DNA of 64,000 nucleotides, from contig NZ_VFTC01000001.1 in assembly GCF_007003975.1 (NCBI RefSeq), positions 248,001-312,000 on the forward strand. The letters run 5' to 3'. The notes under the pieces were generated by a model that saw nothing but the letters and a program-made list of their open reading frames with translations, was not told the DNA's origin and did not search any database. This stretch comes from Mesorhizobium sp. WSM4306 (GTDB lineage: Bacteria > Pseudomonadota > Alphaproteobacteria > Rhizobiales > Rhizobiaceae). Within the stretch, counting starts at the first letter, position 1; each line of letters opens with the position of its first letter. The position numbers were made by a program, and so were the translations under genes. Positions 1 through 8,169 of this stretch are shown here, piece by piece.

Positions 1-124
1 CTTCCAGCGCGGAGACCTGACGGGATACGGCCGGCTGCGTCAGGTTGAGGTCGATCGCGGCCGCCGAGAAGGACCTTGTCTGAGCCACCCGCAGGAACGT
101 TCGCAACGCCGATACGACGTCCAT
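1..124 (-). CDS. LysR-family transcriptional regulator (N-terminus only, cut by window edge)
   Basis: The first 41 codons read on the minus strand are a typical LysR winged-helix start: MDVVSALRTFLRVAQ, then an AAAIDLNLTQPAVSRQV recognition helix. The effector-binding domain lies outside the window. The gene is divergent from the AhpD-like gene at 259. LysR regulators often control a divergent neighbour, so it may act on that gene, but the shared intergenic region is dominated by Rrf2-type boxes. Its target and ligand cannot be told from this fragment. Confidence 0.85.
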   Translation of the reverse strand, partial: MDVVSALRTFLRVAQTRSFSAAAIDLNLTQPAVSRQVSALE

Positions 125-201
125 CCTTACCCTCATTACCTTTCGACATATGCCTTATGTCCGCATCCTAGGCGGCAGGTGCTTTACTGTCCAGCTATTA
201 T

Positions 202-235
202 GGATATTAATTGTCCTTAAGGACACAAAATATCC
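202..235. promoter_or_regulatory. Double GGATAT/ATATCC operator, probable Rrf2 binding site
   Basis: This is a 34-bp imperfect palindrome with 14 of 17 base pairs matching. It can be read as two 15-bp boxes, 202-216 (GGATATTAATTGTCC) and 221-235 (GGACACAAAATATCC), separated by TTAA. Each has one intact GGATAT or ATATCC half-site. The same box occurs once, perfectly, upstream of the Rrf2 gene at 3594. The site ends 23 bp before the AhpD-like start codon, where a repressor would be expected to act. Confidence 0.65.
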
Positions 236-258
236 TCAAACCTTCAAAAGGACTAGCC

Positions 259-738
259 ATGACACAGCGCCTGAACGCCGCCCAACAATCGCCCGAGCTG
301 TTCAAGAAGCTTTCCGACCTCAGCATGGCCGAGGCGCACGGCGCCATCGAGGAGAAGATCCGAGATCTCGTCCACATCAGGGCTTCGCAGATCAATGGCT
401 GCGCCTTCTGCCTCGATATGCATGTCAAGGAAGCAAAGATCCACGGCGAGAGCGAGCTGCGGCTCTACCATGTAGCCGTCTGGCGGGAATCGACCCTGTT
501 CATTCCGCGCGAGCGCGCCGCCCTCGCCTGGACCGAGGCCGTCACCAAGCTGCCCGAAGGCGGCATTCCCGACGATCTGTATGAGCGTGTGCGCGGGCAG
601 CTTTCGGAGAAGGAAATCTCCGACCTGACCTTCTCGATCATGACCATCAATGCCTGGAATCGCCTCAACGTCGCCTTCAAGACCGTGCCCGGTACGGCGG
701 ACAAATTTTACGGCCTCGACAAGGCCGGCCTGAACTAA
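259..738 (+). CDS. AhpD-like / carboxymuconolactone decarboxylase family protein
   Basis: This 159-residue protein has the AhpD-type redox motif C48-x2-C51-x3-H55 (CAFCLDMH) followed by the usual helical bundle. Members with this motif are thiol peroxidases or reductases. The motif makes a lactone decarboxylase role unlikely. The start at 259 follows an AAAAGGA ribosome binding site; an in-frame upstream start at 211 would lie inside the palindromic operator. It leads a cassette with an NAD(P)-binding protein, a secreted cupin and an MscS channel, and an Rrf2 gene closes the group. A role in peroxide, electrophile or nitrosative stress is inferred; the substrate is unknown. Confidence 0.85.
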   Translation: MTQRLNAAQQSPELFKKLSDLSMAEAHGAIEEKIRDLVHIRASQINGCAFCLDMHVKEAKIHGESELRLYHVAVWRESTLFIPRERAALAWTEAVTKLPEGGIPDDLYERVRGQLSEKEISDLTFSIMTINAWNRLNVAFKTVPGTADKFYGLDKAGLN

Positions 739-803
739 CCCCTCGTCCAACCCATCCATCAATCGACGCGGCGCGACAAGCGCTACTGCAAATGGAGAGC
801 ATC

Positions 804-1556
804 ATGAAAATCGTCATCATCGGCGGCACCGGTCTCATCGGTTCCAAGACAGCTGAACGCCTGCGCAGGAAGGGCCACGAGGTGATCGCCGCCGCCCCGA
901 ACACCGGCGTCAACACCATCACCGGTGAAGGCCTCGAGGACGCGCTCGCCGGCGCCGAGGTCGTCATCGATCTCGCCAATTCACCCTCTTTCGAGGACAA
1001 GGCCGCGATGGACTTCTTCGAGATTTCGGGCCGCAACCTGCTTGCGGCGGACAAGGCTGCCGGCGTCAAGCACCATATCGCGCTCTCTGTTGTCGGAACC
1101 GAGCAATTGCAGGACGCTGGCTATTTCCGCGCTAAGCTCGCCCAGGAAAAGCTGATCAAGGCTTCCGGCATTCCCTACACCATCGTTCATTCCACGCAGT
1201 TCATGGAATTCCTGCCCGCCATCGCCAAATCCGGCGCGGTCGGCGAGGCCGTGCACCTGTCGCCGGCCTATGTGCAGCCCATCGCATCAGACGATGTCGC
1301 CGATGCCATGGCCACTGTCGCACTCGCCGCGCCGATCAACGGCACGATCGAGATTTCCGGCCCGGAGCGCGTGCGTATGAGCGAGCTCGTCGCTCGCTAC
1401 CTCAAGGCTTCCGGCGATCCCCGCAAGGTCGTGACCGATCCGGAGGCGCTCTATTTCGGCGCCAGGCTGAACGACAATTCGCTCGTCTCCGACAACGATC
1501 CCCGCCTTGGCCACATCAGCTTCGAGCAGTGGTTCGCCACTTCGGCGCGGAAATGA
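804..1556 (+). CDS. NAD(P)-binding NmrA/SDR-like protein
   Basis: The 250-residue protein starts with a Rossmann fold (MKIVIIGGTGLIGSKTAERL, dinucleotide motif GGTGLIG) and continues as an atypical short-chain dehydrogenase of the NmrA/quinone-reductase kind, with no clear YxxxK catalytic pair. ATG 804 was preferred to ATG 792 because GGAGAG lies just upstream and the Rossmann strand starts at once. The gap to the AhpD-like gene is 65 bp with no obvious terminator. NmrA-like proteins sense or reduce using NAD(P)H. The substrate is not predictable; co-transcription with the AhpD-like gene suggests a shared stress response. Confidence 0.8.
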   Translation: MKIVIIGGTGLIGSKTAERLRRKGHEVIAAAPNTGVNTITGEGLEDALAGAEVVIDLANSPSFEDKAAMDFFEISGRNLLAADKAAGVKHHIALSVVGTEQLQDAGYFRAKLAQEKLIKASGIPYTIVHSTQFMEFLPAIAKSGAVGEAVHLSPAYVQPIASDDVADAMATVALAAPINGTIEISGPERVRMSELVARYLKASGDPRKVVTDPEALYFGARLNDNSLVSDNDPRLGHISFEQWFATSARK

Positions 1557-1619
1557 CCGTCAGGCTGCGCCTCAGCCCAGGCGCAGCGCATTGCGCAAGA
1601 CAAGAAAAGGAGTTTCGAA

Positions 1620-2045
1620 ATGATCAAGTCCATCGCCGCAGCCGTCATCATGACGGCAGCCCTGGCCAACCCGGCCGGAGCCAAGGATGCTCACGCCGGC
1701 GAAAAGGCCGCCAAAGTCACGCTTGTCTATGAACATGAACTGCCGAATGTGCCAGGCAAGAGCATCAAGGGCATCCTGGTTGAATATGGTCCCGGTGGCG
1801 TCTCCGAGGCGCACACCCATCCGAGCTCTGCCTTCATCTACGCGACGGTTCTGGAAGGCTCCATCCGCAGCCAAGTCAATGACGATCCGGCGAAGGTCTA
1901 CAAGGCCGGCGAGAGCTTTTCGGAGATGCCGGGCGACCGCCACAGCGTGAGCGAGAACGGCTCCAAGACGAAGCCCGCAAAGCTGCTGGCAGTCTTCGTG
2001 GTCGATACCGCCCAGAAAGAATTGACCTATACGGTCACGAAGTAG
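1620..2045 (+). CDS. Secreted cupin-domain protein
   Basis: The 141-residue protein has an N-terminal signal peptide (hydrophobic residues 3-16, cleavage likely after ANPAGA) and a single cupin domain. Likely metal ligands are H65, H67 (AHTHP) and H108 (GDRHSV). The AAAGGAG motif before the start is a good ribosome binding site. It lies 63 bp after the NAD(P)-binding gene and is probably co-transcribed. Small periplasmic cupins of this type are often neighbours of AhpD-like and SDR genes, but no activity is established. A second protein of similar layout is encoded at 51908. Confidence 0.82.
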   Translation: MIKSIAAAVIMTAALANPAGAKDAHAGEKAAKVTLVYEHELPNVPGKSIKGILVEYGPGGVSEAHTHPSSAFIYATVLEGSIRSQVNDDPAKVYKAGESFSEMPGDRHSVSENGSKTKPAKLLAVFVVDTAQKELTYTVTK

Positions 2046-2112
2046 GCCGAAAGGGCCGGACGCCATCCTGGCGCCCGGCCCTGCCTGTGAAGCCGTATCC
2101 TATCGGGGACCC

Positions 2113-3123
2113 ATGTTCGTCGATCATCTGCCTCTGGTCTTGATCAATCTGCTGGGGCTTGCCGGCATTGTCGTCTGGTATTTCCAGGGCCGTGCGCGCC
2201 CGATGGCACGCCTGATCGTCCAGATCCTGTTCTTCGCCAGCATGACCGCGGTGCTCTGGCTCAGCGGAATCCTGCCGCACTGGCTGGCTGAGACCGATCT
2301 TCAGGGCGCGTATCTGGCGAAGGCGGCGCGCACCCTTTGGTGGATACACCTTGCCTGGACGCTTGTCGGCCTTGTGCGCCTCTATATCGTCGTGGAACAT
2401 CGGCCGCGAGAAGCGCGGCTGCTCCAGGACTTGGTCATCGCTGTCATCTATCTCGGCGTGGCGCTGTCGATAACTGGTTTCGTCTTCGGCGTTCCCATAG
2501 CGACGCTGGCGGCAACGTCGGGCGTGGTTGCCATCATTGTCGGGCTTGCGCTGCAGAACACGCTTGGCGACGTCTTTTCCGGCATTGCGCTGACGCTGGG
2601 GCGTCCCTACACGCTCGGCGACTGGATCATGCTGGGCGACGGCACGGAAGGACGCATCGTCGAAACAACCTGGCGCTCCACGCATCTGCTTACCGGTGCC
2701 AACAACATTGTCGTCCTGCCCAACAGTGTGTTGGCGAAGGTCAGCCTGACCAATCTCAGCCGTCCCGACGAGAGACAGCTGATCAGCGTAAACGTGCGGA
2801 TCGCCAGGACACAGGCGCCGCATGTCATCGAGGGAGCTATGCGCGAGGCTCTCGGAAACTGCGAGCGGATCGTCAAGGACCCGGCACCGCTTGTCGCCCT
2901 CAAGGACATCGACGCGGCGGCAATCGGGGTGGACCTGTTCTTTTGCGTGGCCGGTCCGGCCGACCGGTTGCTTGCGAGGAATGAAGTGATCGACACTGTC
3001 CATCGGCATTGCGAGGCGAATGGTCTTTCCCTGGCAATGTCGCCGCAGAGCTATGCCGTCGTATTGCCGGCAACGACTGACCAGCCGCAAGCGAGGCTCA
3101 TGGGCTCAGCCGGCGCGCTCTAG
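2113..3123 (+). CDS. MscS-family mechanosensitive ion channel
   Basis: The 336-residue inner-membrane protein has about four N-terminal helices and then the MscS pore helix and beta domain (ATSGVVAIIVGLALQNTLGD, then GRPYTLGDWI). MscS channels open under membrane tension and release solutes during hypo-osmotic shock. It is the last gene of the plus-strand cassette and its last 18 bp overlap the end of the convergent Rrf2 gene. Its presence in a redox-type cassette is odd, so it may belong to the operon only by read-through. Confidence 0.88.
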   Translation: MFVDHLPLVLINLLGLAGIVVWYFQGRARPMARLIVQILFFASMTAVLWLSGILPHWLAETDLQGAYLAKAARTLWWIHLAWTLVGLVRLYIVVEHRPREARLLQDLVIAVIYLGVALSITGFVFGVPIATLAATSGVVAIIVGLALQNTLGDVFSGIALTLGRPYTLGDWIMLGDGTEGRIVETTWRSTHLLTGANNIVVLPNSVLAKVSLTNLSRPDERQLISVNVRIARTQAPHVIEGAMREALGNCERIVKDPAPLVALKDIDAAAIGVDLFFCVAGPADRLLARNEVIDTVHRHCEANGLSLAMSPQSYAVVLPATTDQPQARLMGSAGAL

Positions 3124-3594
3124 CACCCATTCGAAACTGTTCTTCCAAAGGTCCGCCGGAATTTCCTGCGCCAGCGCTTCGGTGAGATCGGAAAGCCTGA
3201 CGCTGCGCAGTTTTGCCCGCCAGGCCTCGTCGGCTTCCCACATGATGCGAGACACCGCGCAGGGACCGCTTTCGCAATAGCCCTGCGGACGGCACGGATT
3301 GTTTTCGCGGATGTTGGTGCACACAAATGTGCGGGCCTTGCCCTCCACCGCTTCCACGATCTCCAGGAAAGTCAGCTCGGCCGGCGGCCGCGCCAGCCGG
3401 TATCCGCCTGACGGACCGAGCGTCGTGTCGACCAGGCCGGCCTGCGACAGGCTTTGCAGCGCCTTGGAAAGATACTCCTTGGGAAGGCCGTGGAATTCGG
3501 CGAGCGCTTTTGTCGAGAGGTAGCGCCCCGTAGGCAGGCCCGCGAGAATGGCGCAGCAGTGCAGCGCCCATTCGACTTGGCTTTTCAGGATCAT
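3106..3594 (-). CDS. Rrf2-family transcriptional regulator, probable Fe-S or thiol sensor
   Basis: The 162-residue protein has an N-terminal winged helix (LKSQVEWALHCCAIL, then LSTKALAEFHGLPKEYLSKA and the GPSGGYRLARPP wing). A cysteine group near residue 100 is spaced C-x8-C-x5-C-x4-C. Rrf2 proteins such as IscR, NsrR and RirA hold an Fe-S cluster on three such cysteines and sense iron, NO or redox state. The start was set at ATG 3594; an upstream in-frame TTG at 3618 would add eight residues. A perfect GGATAT-N3-ATATCC site lies 40 bp upstream and a double one precedes the AhpD-like gene, so it probably represses both itself and the cassette. Confidence 0.88.
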   Translation of the reverse strand: MILKSQVEWALHCCAILAGLPTGRYLSTKALAEFHGLPKEYLSKALQSLSQAGLVDTTLGPSGGYRLARPPAELTFLEIVEAVEGKARTFVCTNIRENNPCRPQGYCESGPCAVSRIMWEADEAWRAKLRSVRLSDLTEALAQEIPADLWKNSFEWVLERAG

Positions 3595-3633
3595 CAATGG
3601 GTTCCGGGTCGATACCAATCAAGCTTATATTAA

Positions 3634-3648
3634 GGATATGAAATATCC
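3634..3648. promoter_or_regulatory. Perfect GGATAT-GAA-ATATCC palindrome, probable Rrf2 autoregulatory operator
   Basis: A 15-bp box with 6-bp perfect arms and a 3-bp centre lies 40 bp upstream of the Rrf2 start codon and 114 bp upstream of trmFO on the other strand. It matches the two half-conserved boxes at 202-235. The size fits Rrf2 dimer sites. Control of trmFO from here is less likely because of the distance. Confidence 0.65.
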
Positions 3649-3761
3649 CTATTTTCCTGCCGTGTAAACAGACGGTCCGGCGCAGTGGTTAGGGGACGGC
3701 AACAGTCCAAGCCGCAGCCGGCCAATTGCCAACAGCGCGCCAAGCGATTATTCCGGCGCTT

Positions 3762-5171
3762 ATGAGCAAAAATCCCATCCATATCGTCGGCGGCGGCCTC
3801 GCCGGTTCCGAAGCCGCCTGGCAGGCCGCGCAAGCCGGTGTTCCCGTCATTTTGCATGAGATGCGCCCGGTGCGCGGCACCGATGCGCACAAGACCGACG
3901 GGCTGGCCGAGCTCGTCTGCTCCAACTCCTTCCGCTCCGACGATGCCGAAAACAACGCCGTCGGCCTGCTGCATGCCGAAATGCGGCTGGCCGGCTCGCT
4001 GATCATGAGCGCCGGCGACGCCAACCAGGTGCCGGCCGGCGGCGCGCTCGCCGTCGACCGCGACGGCTTCTCCGAGGCAGTGACGAAAAAGCTCGAAGCC
4101 CACGCGCTGATCACCATTGAGCGCGAGGAAGTGGCCGGCCTGCCGCCGGCGGAATGGGACCAGGCGATCATCGCCACCGGCCCGCTGACAGCACCTTCGC
4201 TTGCCCAGTCGATCGCCGAGGCGACTGGGGCCGATGCGCTGGCCTTCTTCGACGCCATCGCCCCGATCATCCATTTCGACACCATCGACATGGACACCTG
4301 CTGGTTCCAGTCGCGCTACGACAAGGTCGGCCCCGGCGGCACCGGCAAGGACTACATCAACTGCCCGATGGACAAGGAGCAGTATCTCGCCTTCGTGCAG
4401 GCGCTGGTCGACGGCCAGAAAACTGAATTCAAGCAGTGGGAAGGCACGCCCTATTTCGATGGCTGCCTGCCGATCGAGATCATGGCCGAGCGCGGCGTCG
4501 AAACGCTGCGCTACGGACCGATGAAGCCTATGGGACTGACCAATGCCCACAATCCGACGGTCAAGGCCTATGCGGTGGCGCAGCTACGCCAGGACAATGC
4601 GCTGGGCACGCTCTACAACATGGTCGGTTTCCAGACCAAGCTGAAGCATGCCGAGCAGGTGCGCGTTTTCCGCACTATTCCGGGCCTGGAAAACGCCGAT
4701 TTCGCGCGCCTCGGCGGCCTGCACCGCAACACCTACATCAATTCGCCGACCCTGCTCGATGCCTCATTGCAGCTGAAATCGCGGCCCGGCCTGCGCTTTG
4801 CCGGCCAGATCACCGGCTGCGAGGGCTATGTCGAAAGCGCCGCGATCGGCCTGCTCGCCGGCCGCTTTGCCGCCGCCGAGCGGCTCGGCCATTCGCCATC
4901 GCTGCCGCCGATCACCACCGCCTTCGGTGCGCTGCTCAATCACATTACCGGCGGCCACATCGTCTCCGACGACGAACCGGGGAAGCGCTCCTTCCAGCCG
5001 ATGAACGTCAATTTCGGCCTGTTCCCGCCGGTGGAAGCGCCGAAGACCGAAGGCAAGCGCCTGCGCGGCAAGGACAAGACGGTGGCCAAGCGGCATGCCA
5101 TCACCTCGCGTGCGCGGGCTGATTGCAGGGAGTGGCTGGGATTGCCGGCGCAGGCGCAAGCAGCCGAATAG
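3762..5171 (+). CDS. trmFO: Methylenetetrahydrofolate-tRNA-(uracil-5-)-methyltransferase
   Basis: TrmFO makes 5-methyluridine at position 54 of the tRNA T-loop, taking carbon from methylenetetrahydrofolate and electrons from reduced FAD. The 469-residue protein opens with the FAD-binding motif [15 protein letters not shown] and has family blocks such as [19 protein letters not shown] and [14 protein letters not shown]. The length is normal. The start at ATG 3762 puts the Rossmann strand at the N-terminus; an ATG 36 bp upstream would add 12 unusual residues. It is monocistronic and divergent from the Rrf2 gene. Confidence 0.95.
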   Translation: MSKNPIHIVGGGLAGSEAAWQAAQAGVPVILHEMRPVRGTDAHKTDGLAELVCSNSFRSDDAENNAVGLLHAEMRLAGSLIMSAGDANQVPAGGALAVDRDGFSEAVTKKLEAHALITIEREEVAGLPPAEWDQAIIATGPLTAPSLAQSIAEATGADALAFFDAIAPIIHFDTIDMDTCWFQSRYDKVGPGGTGKDYINCPMDKEQYLAFVQALVDGQKTEFKQWEGTPYFDGCLPIEIMAERGVETLRYGPMKPMGLTNAHNPTVKAYAVAQLRQDNALGTLYNMVGFQTKLKHAEQVRVFRTIPGLENADFARLGGLHRNTYINSPTLLDASLQLKSRPGLRFAGQITGCEGYVESAAIGLLAGRFAAAERLGHSPSLPPITTAFGALLNHITGGHIVSDDEPGKRSFQPMNVNFGLFPPVEAPKTEGKRLRGKDKTVAKRHAITSRARADCREWLGLPAQAQAAE

Positions 5172-5199
5172 TGAGCCCTTCGGATGGACCGTCGGCAGG

Positions 5200-5220
5200 A
5201 AGTAGGATACTATCCTACTT
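5200..5220. promoter_or_regulatory. Perfect 21-bp palindrome, probable ParD antitoxin operator
   Basis: AAGTAGGATA-C-TATCCTACTT is a perfect inverted repeat with 10-bp arms and a 1-bp centre, 20 bp before the antitoxin start codon. Ribbon-helix-helix antitoxins bind such symmetric sites to repress their own operon. It also carries TAGGATACTATCC, which could overlap a -10 element. Confidence 0.7.
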
Positions 5221-5240
5221 ATTGTCGAGGAACCGTCCCC

Positions 5241-5531
5241 ATGGAATCCGCCGAGAAACTGTCTGTAACCGTCACTCCTGCCATGGCGCGCATGATCCGC
5301 GAAAAGGTCGAGGACGGCTCTTTCGGGTCGGCTAGCGAGGTCATTCGTGCCGCACTTCGAGCGTTCCAGCGCGAAGAGGAGGAACATGCCGAACGGATGG
5401 CGTCGATCAGGGCGCGCGTAAAAGCTTCGATCGAGGACACGAGGCCGAACCTTACCGGCGCAGAAGTTCGCGACCGGCTCCAGAAATTCGCCGAGCAATA
5501 TTCGAGCCGTGTTGATGATTCAGCGGCTTGA
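5241..5531 (+). CDS. parD: ParD-family antitoxin (ribbon-helix-helix)
   Basis: The 96-residue protein has a ribbon-helix-helix N-terminus (EKLSVTVTPAMARMIREKV, GSFGSASEVIRAALR) and a charged, likely flexible C-terminus that would wrap the toxin. ParD antitoxins neutralise ParE and repress the operon. ATG 5241 was chosen because it starts right at the domain and follows the palindrome; a start at 5184 would run through the operator. It overlaps the toxin gene by 17 bp, which is typical of translationally coupled pairs. Confidence 0.88.
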   Translation: MESAEKLSVTVTPAMARMIREKVEDGSFGSASEVIRAALRAFQREEEEHAERMASIRARVKASIEDTRPNLTGAEVRDRLQKFAEQYSSRVDDSAA

Positions 5532-5847
5532 AATCGAGTATCGCGATAGCGCCGGCAACGATCTTACCAACATTTTGAAATACATAGTCGAGGCTGGCGG
5601 AAGTCTCGACGCGGCTCTGCGATTCGTGCTGCGCATCGAAGACCGCTGCCAAAGCATCGGCAACGCCCCTCGCGGCGGTCGCTCGCGCGACGATATCATG
5701 CCGGGACTAAGGACGGTTCCGTTTGAGCACTCAGCCGTCATCGCCTATGTCATCGAAGGCGATAGGGTATTTATCGTCAATGTCTTCTACGGCGGACGCG
5801 ACTACGAAACGATGATGCGCGAGGGCGGATCCAACGATCCATCTTGA
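5515..5847 (+). CDS. parE: ParE-family toxin (RelE/ParE superfamily)
   Basis: The 110-residue protein has the ParE fold order: an N-terminal helix pair (YRDSAGNDLTNILKYI), then RIEDRCQSIGNAPRGGRSRDD, GLRTVPFEHSAVIAYVI and a final beta strand (VFIVNVFYGGRDYE). ParE toxins poison DNA gyrase; RelE-like relatives cut mRNA on the ribosome. ATG 5515 was chosen; in-frame GTG 5509 and TTG 5512 are alternatives. It overlaps the antitoxin end by 17 bp. Chromosomal pairs like this are usually addiction or stress modules. Confidence 0.86.
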   Translation: MIQRLEIEYRDSAGNDLTNILKYIVEAGGSLDAALRFVLRIEDRCQSIGNAPRGGRSRDDIMPGLRTVPFEHSAVIAYVIEGDRVFIVNVFYGGRDYETMMREGGSNDPS

Positions 5848-5855
5848 GGCGCGAA

Positions 5856-6806
5856 CTACTCCGCCGGCTCGGCCGTCGCAATCGGCAGCCCCGGCTTCCC
5901 AGCCTCGCCCGGGTTCCTCCTGACATAAGCAGCCTTCAAACTCGCCGAAGTCTCGCGCGAGCCGTCATGGCTCCAGCCCGGCGGCTTGATCAGGTAGTTG
6001 AGCCGATCGCGCATCGTCAGTCCCGGCGCAAAAGCATCCCTGAACATGCCGATCCATTCGTGGAACGCCACTTTCAGCGGGTTGAAGGTGCCGAGATTTT
6101 TCACGATGCCGTAGCGCGGCCGGTCCTCCTCCAACTCCTCGACGAAGGTGCCGAACATGCGGTCCCAGATGATCAGCGTGCCGGCATAGTTGGCGTCGAG
6201 ATAGCGCGGATTGGTGGCGTGGTGAACGCGGTGATGCGAGGGCGTGTTGAAGATGAATTCGAACCAGCCCCACATCTTGCCGATCGCCTCGGTGTGGATC
6301 CAGAACTGCCAGACCAGGTTGAATCCGAAGGTGAAGGCAATGACGGCCGGATGAAAGCCGAGCAGCACCAAAGGCGCCTGCAGCACGAACATGAAGGTGA
6401 ACAACCCGGTCCAGCTTTGCCGGAGCGCCGTCGACAGATTGTAGTGCTGACTGGAATGGTGGTTGACGTGCTCGGCCCACACCCAGCGCACCCGGTGCGC
6501 GATGCGGTGATAGACATAGTAGCGCAGGTCATCGAGCAGGAAGGCAGCCAGGAACACCCATACCGACAGGCCGAGATTGAAGACGCGGAACTGCCACAGC
6601 CACAGCAGCGCCCAGTAGGAAACGACGCCGAGCAGCAGGCCGGCAACGACATTGCCAGTGCCCATCATCAGGCTGGTCAGCGTGTCGCGCGTCTCGAACG
6701 AGCCCTTGGCACGGCCGGTGCGCACCAGCCAGAGCTCGATCAGGATCGCGGCGACGAAGAATGGAATGGCAAGCTGGGTCACTTCAGGAAAATTGTAGTC
6801 GGCCAT
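5856..6806 (-). CDS. Sterol desaturase / fatty acid hydroxylase superfamily membrane protein
   Basis: The 316-residue polytopic inner-membrane protein carries the di-iron histidine clusters of the family: YHRIAHRVRW, EHVNHHSSQHYN and HHRVHHATNPR. These bind two irons and hydroxylate or desaturate lipids such as sterols, fatty acids, carotenoids or hopanoid precursors; the lipid here is unknown. ATG 6806 overlaps the stop of the upstream gene by 1 bp (TGATG); the GTG one codon earlier is possible. Its 3' end is convergent with parE, 8 bp apart. Confidence 0.9.
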   Translation of the reverse strand: MADYNFPEVTQLAIPFFVAAILIELWLVRTGRAKGSFETRDTLTSLMMGTGNVVAGLLLGVVSYWALLWLWQFRVFNLGLSVWVFLAAFLLDDLRYYVYHRIAHRVRWVWAEHVNHHSSQHYNLSTALRQSWTGLFTFMFVLQAPLVLLGFHPAVIAFTFGFNLVWQFWIHTEAIGKMWGWFEFIFNTPSHHRVHHATNPRYLDANYAGTLIIWDRMFGTFVEELEEDRPRYGIVKNLGTFNPLKVAFHEWIGMFRDAFAPGLTMRDRLNYLIKPPGWSHDGSRETSASLKAAYVRRNPGEAGKPGLPIATAEPAE

Positions 6807-7240
6807 CACGCGGCCTCCTTCGCCAGGCCCGGTTTCTGCGGCCCAAGCGCTGCCGCGACAGCCTTGGCGGCAGCTCTGTCGGCAAAGGCGAAGCGTCCGC
6901 CCTTCCAGGTGAAGTCGGCCAGCTTCAGCGCGACCGCGCCGGCCTCGTCGACGTCGAGGGCCAGGATATCGTGTGGCGTGACGATGCGGGTCAAGAAGCA
7001 GTCGCCGACGCTGTGGACGATGCCGCAGCGCCCTTGCCCGAGATCGAGGAACGCCGTCCTGCTATCCGCAGTCAGGCGCACGGCTGCTGCCTTCTCGTCG
7101 GGAAAATCATCGGCAAACCGGCTGAGCGCCCGATCGGCGCCGGCAAGCGTCGCAATCTTGCTGCCGCCGGTGAAATGCACGGCGAGCACCGACAGTGCAA
7201 TGCCGACAACGACGAGTGCAACCAGCACAGGCAGGCTCAT
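6806..7240 (-). CDS. Membrane-anchored hypothetical protein
   Basis: A 144-residue protein with one N-terminal hydrophobic segment (residues 4-22) and a soluble domain of about 115 residues with two cysteines (GRCGIVHSVGDCF). No family was recognised. Its stop codon overlaps the start of the di-iron membrane hydroxylase gene, so the two are translationally coupled, and it may be an accessory protein for it. The domain composition suggests a small beta-rich fold; this is inference only. Confidence 0.7.
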   Translation of the reverse strand: MSLPVLVALVVVGIALSVLAVHFTGGSKIATLAGADRALSRFADDFPDEKAAAVRLTADSRTAFLDLGQGRCGIVHSVGDCFLTRIVTPHDILALDVDEAGAVALKLADFTWKGGRFAFADRAAAKAVAAALGPQKPGLAKEAA

Positions 7241-7322
7241 GAACAGGAATCTCCTCCGGACCGGTCGCGTCTTTTGGCGACGATTTCGGGCCGAAGAATC
7301 TCTAGCACGATTGACGTTTACG

Positions 7323-8168
7323 TCAAATGGGTGGCCAACCCCGCAGTGCGCGTCTGAGCAACAGGCAATGCCGGCGCAACGCCGAAAGCCGTGTTACGCC
7401 GGCCAGCGGCGACCGACGACCATCTGCCATCTTGCCGAGATAGGCGCTGGTCAGCGCCAGCGGCAGAAATGCCGGAAGCAGCGTGTCCGGCAGGGCCGAC
7501 GCTCCTTGCTCGAAAGCGCCGAGATGCTCCTGCGCCAGCGCGACCATCGCGGACACAGCCCGCGCAGCACCTGGTCCGCCATCGCCGCTGACAAACTCTT
7601 CCGGCGACGAGCCTGCCGCGGCGAGGATATCGGCCGGCACGAAGCATTGGCGGCGCCGTCGATGCAGCGGCAACAGCAGCAAAAGGCCGGTCATGGCCTG
7701 GGCGCATCCCGCCCTGCCCGCCAGTTCGGCAAAACGCGGCGCCTCGATGGGATCGAGCACCATCGCCGCCAGTTGGATCAGCGCCGCGGCCGTCTCGCCG
7801 CAATAGCCTTCGAGATCGGTGCGCGATGGCATCGGATCGTCATAGAGGTCGAAGATGCGGGCTTCGAGCATGTTGTCGAAGGCAGCTTTCGGCAGCCCAT
7901 GGGCGGAGACAGTCGCCTTCAACGCGTCGGCGAGCGGGTTGCCCGTTGCTGCGCCCTCGGCGGCGATGACATCGCGCCACCATTGCAGCCTCACCTCGCC
8001 CGGCAGCGCCTCATGGATGCGATCACGAACCGATGCGATCTCGGCATTGAAGGCGTAAAGCGAAAACAGCGCCTGGCGCTTGTCGGCAGGTGCATAGAGC
8101 GCGCTGACATAACGGTCATGGTCGCCGGCGCGCACCGCCTCCATGACGATGTTGGCGGTATCGGTCAC
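7323..8168 (-). CDS. Squalene/phytoene synthase-like protein (NDUFAF6-like)
   Basis: The 281-residue protein has the squalene/phytoene synthase fold (RYVSALYAPADKRQALFSLYAFN, QWWRDVI, YCGETAAALIQLA). The first aspartate-rich DxxxD motif of active synthases is replaced by AEIASVRD, so terpene synthesis is doubtful. The pattern fits the NDUFAF6 branch, a complex I assembly factor in mitochondria. A GTG start at 8168 comes 1 bp after the stop of the NDUFAF3-like gene, whereas the longest frame would start deep inside that gene. The neighbour supports an assembly role. Confidence 0.8.
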   Translation of the reverse strand: MTDTANIVMEAVRAGDHDRYVSALYAPADKRQALFSLYAFNAEIASVRDRIHEALPGEVRLQWWRDVIAAEGAATGNPLADALKATVSAHGLPKAAFDNMLEARIFDLYDDPMPSRTDLEGYCGETAAALIQLAAMVLDPIEAPRFAELAGRAGCAQAMTGLLLLLPLHRRRRQCFVPADILAAAGSSPEEFVSGDGGPGAARAVSAMVALAQEHLGAFEQGASALPDTLLPAFLPLALTSAYLGKMADGRRSPLAGVTRLSALRRHCLLLRRALRGWPPI

Positions 8169-8169
8169 G

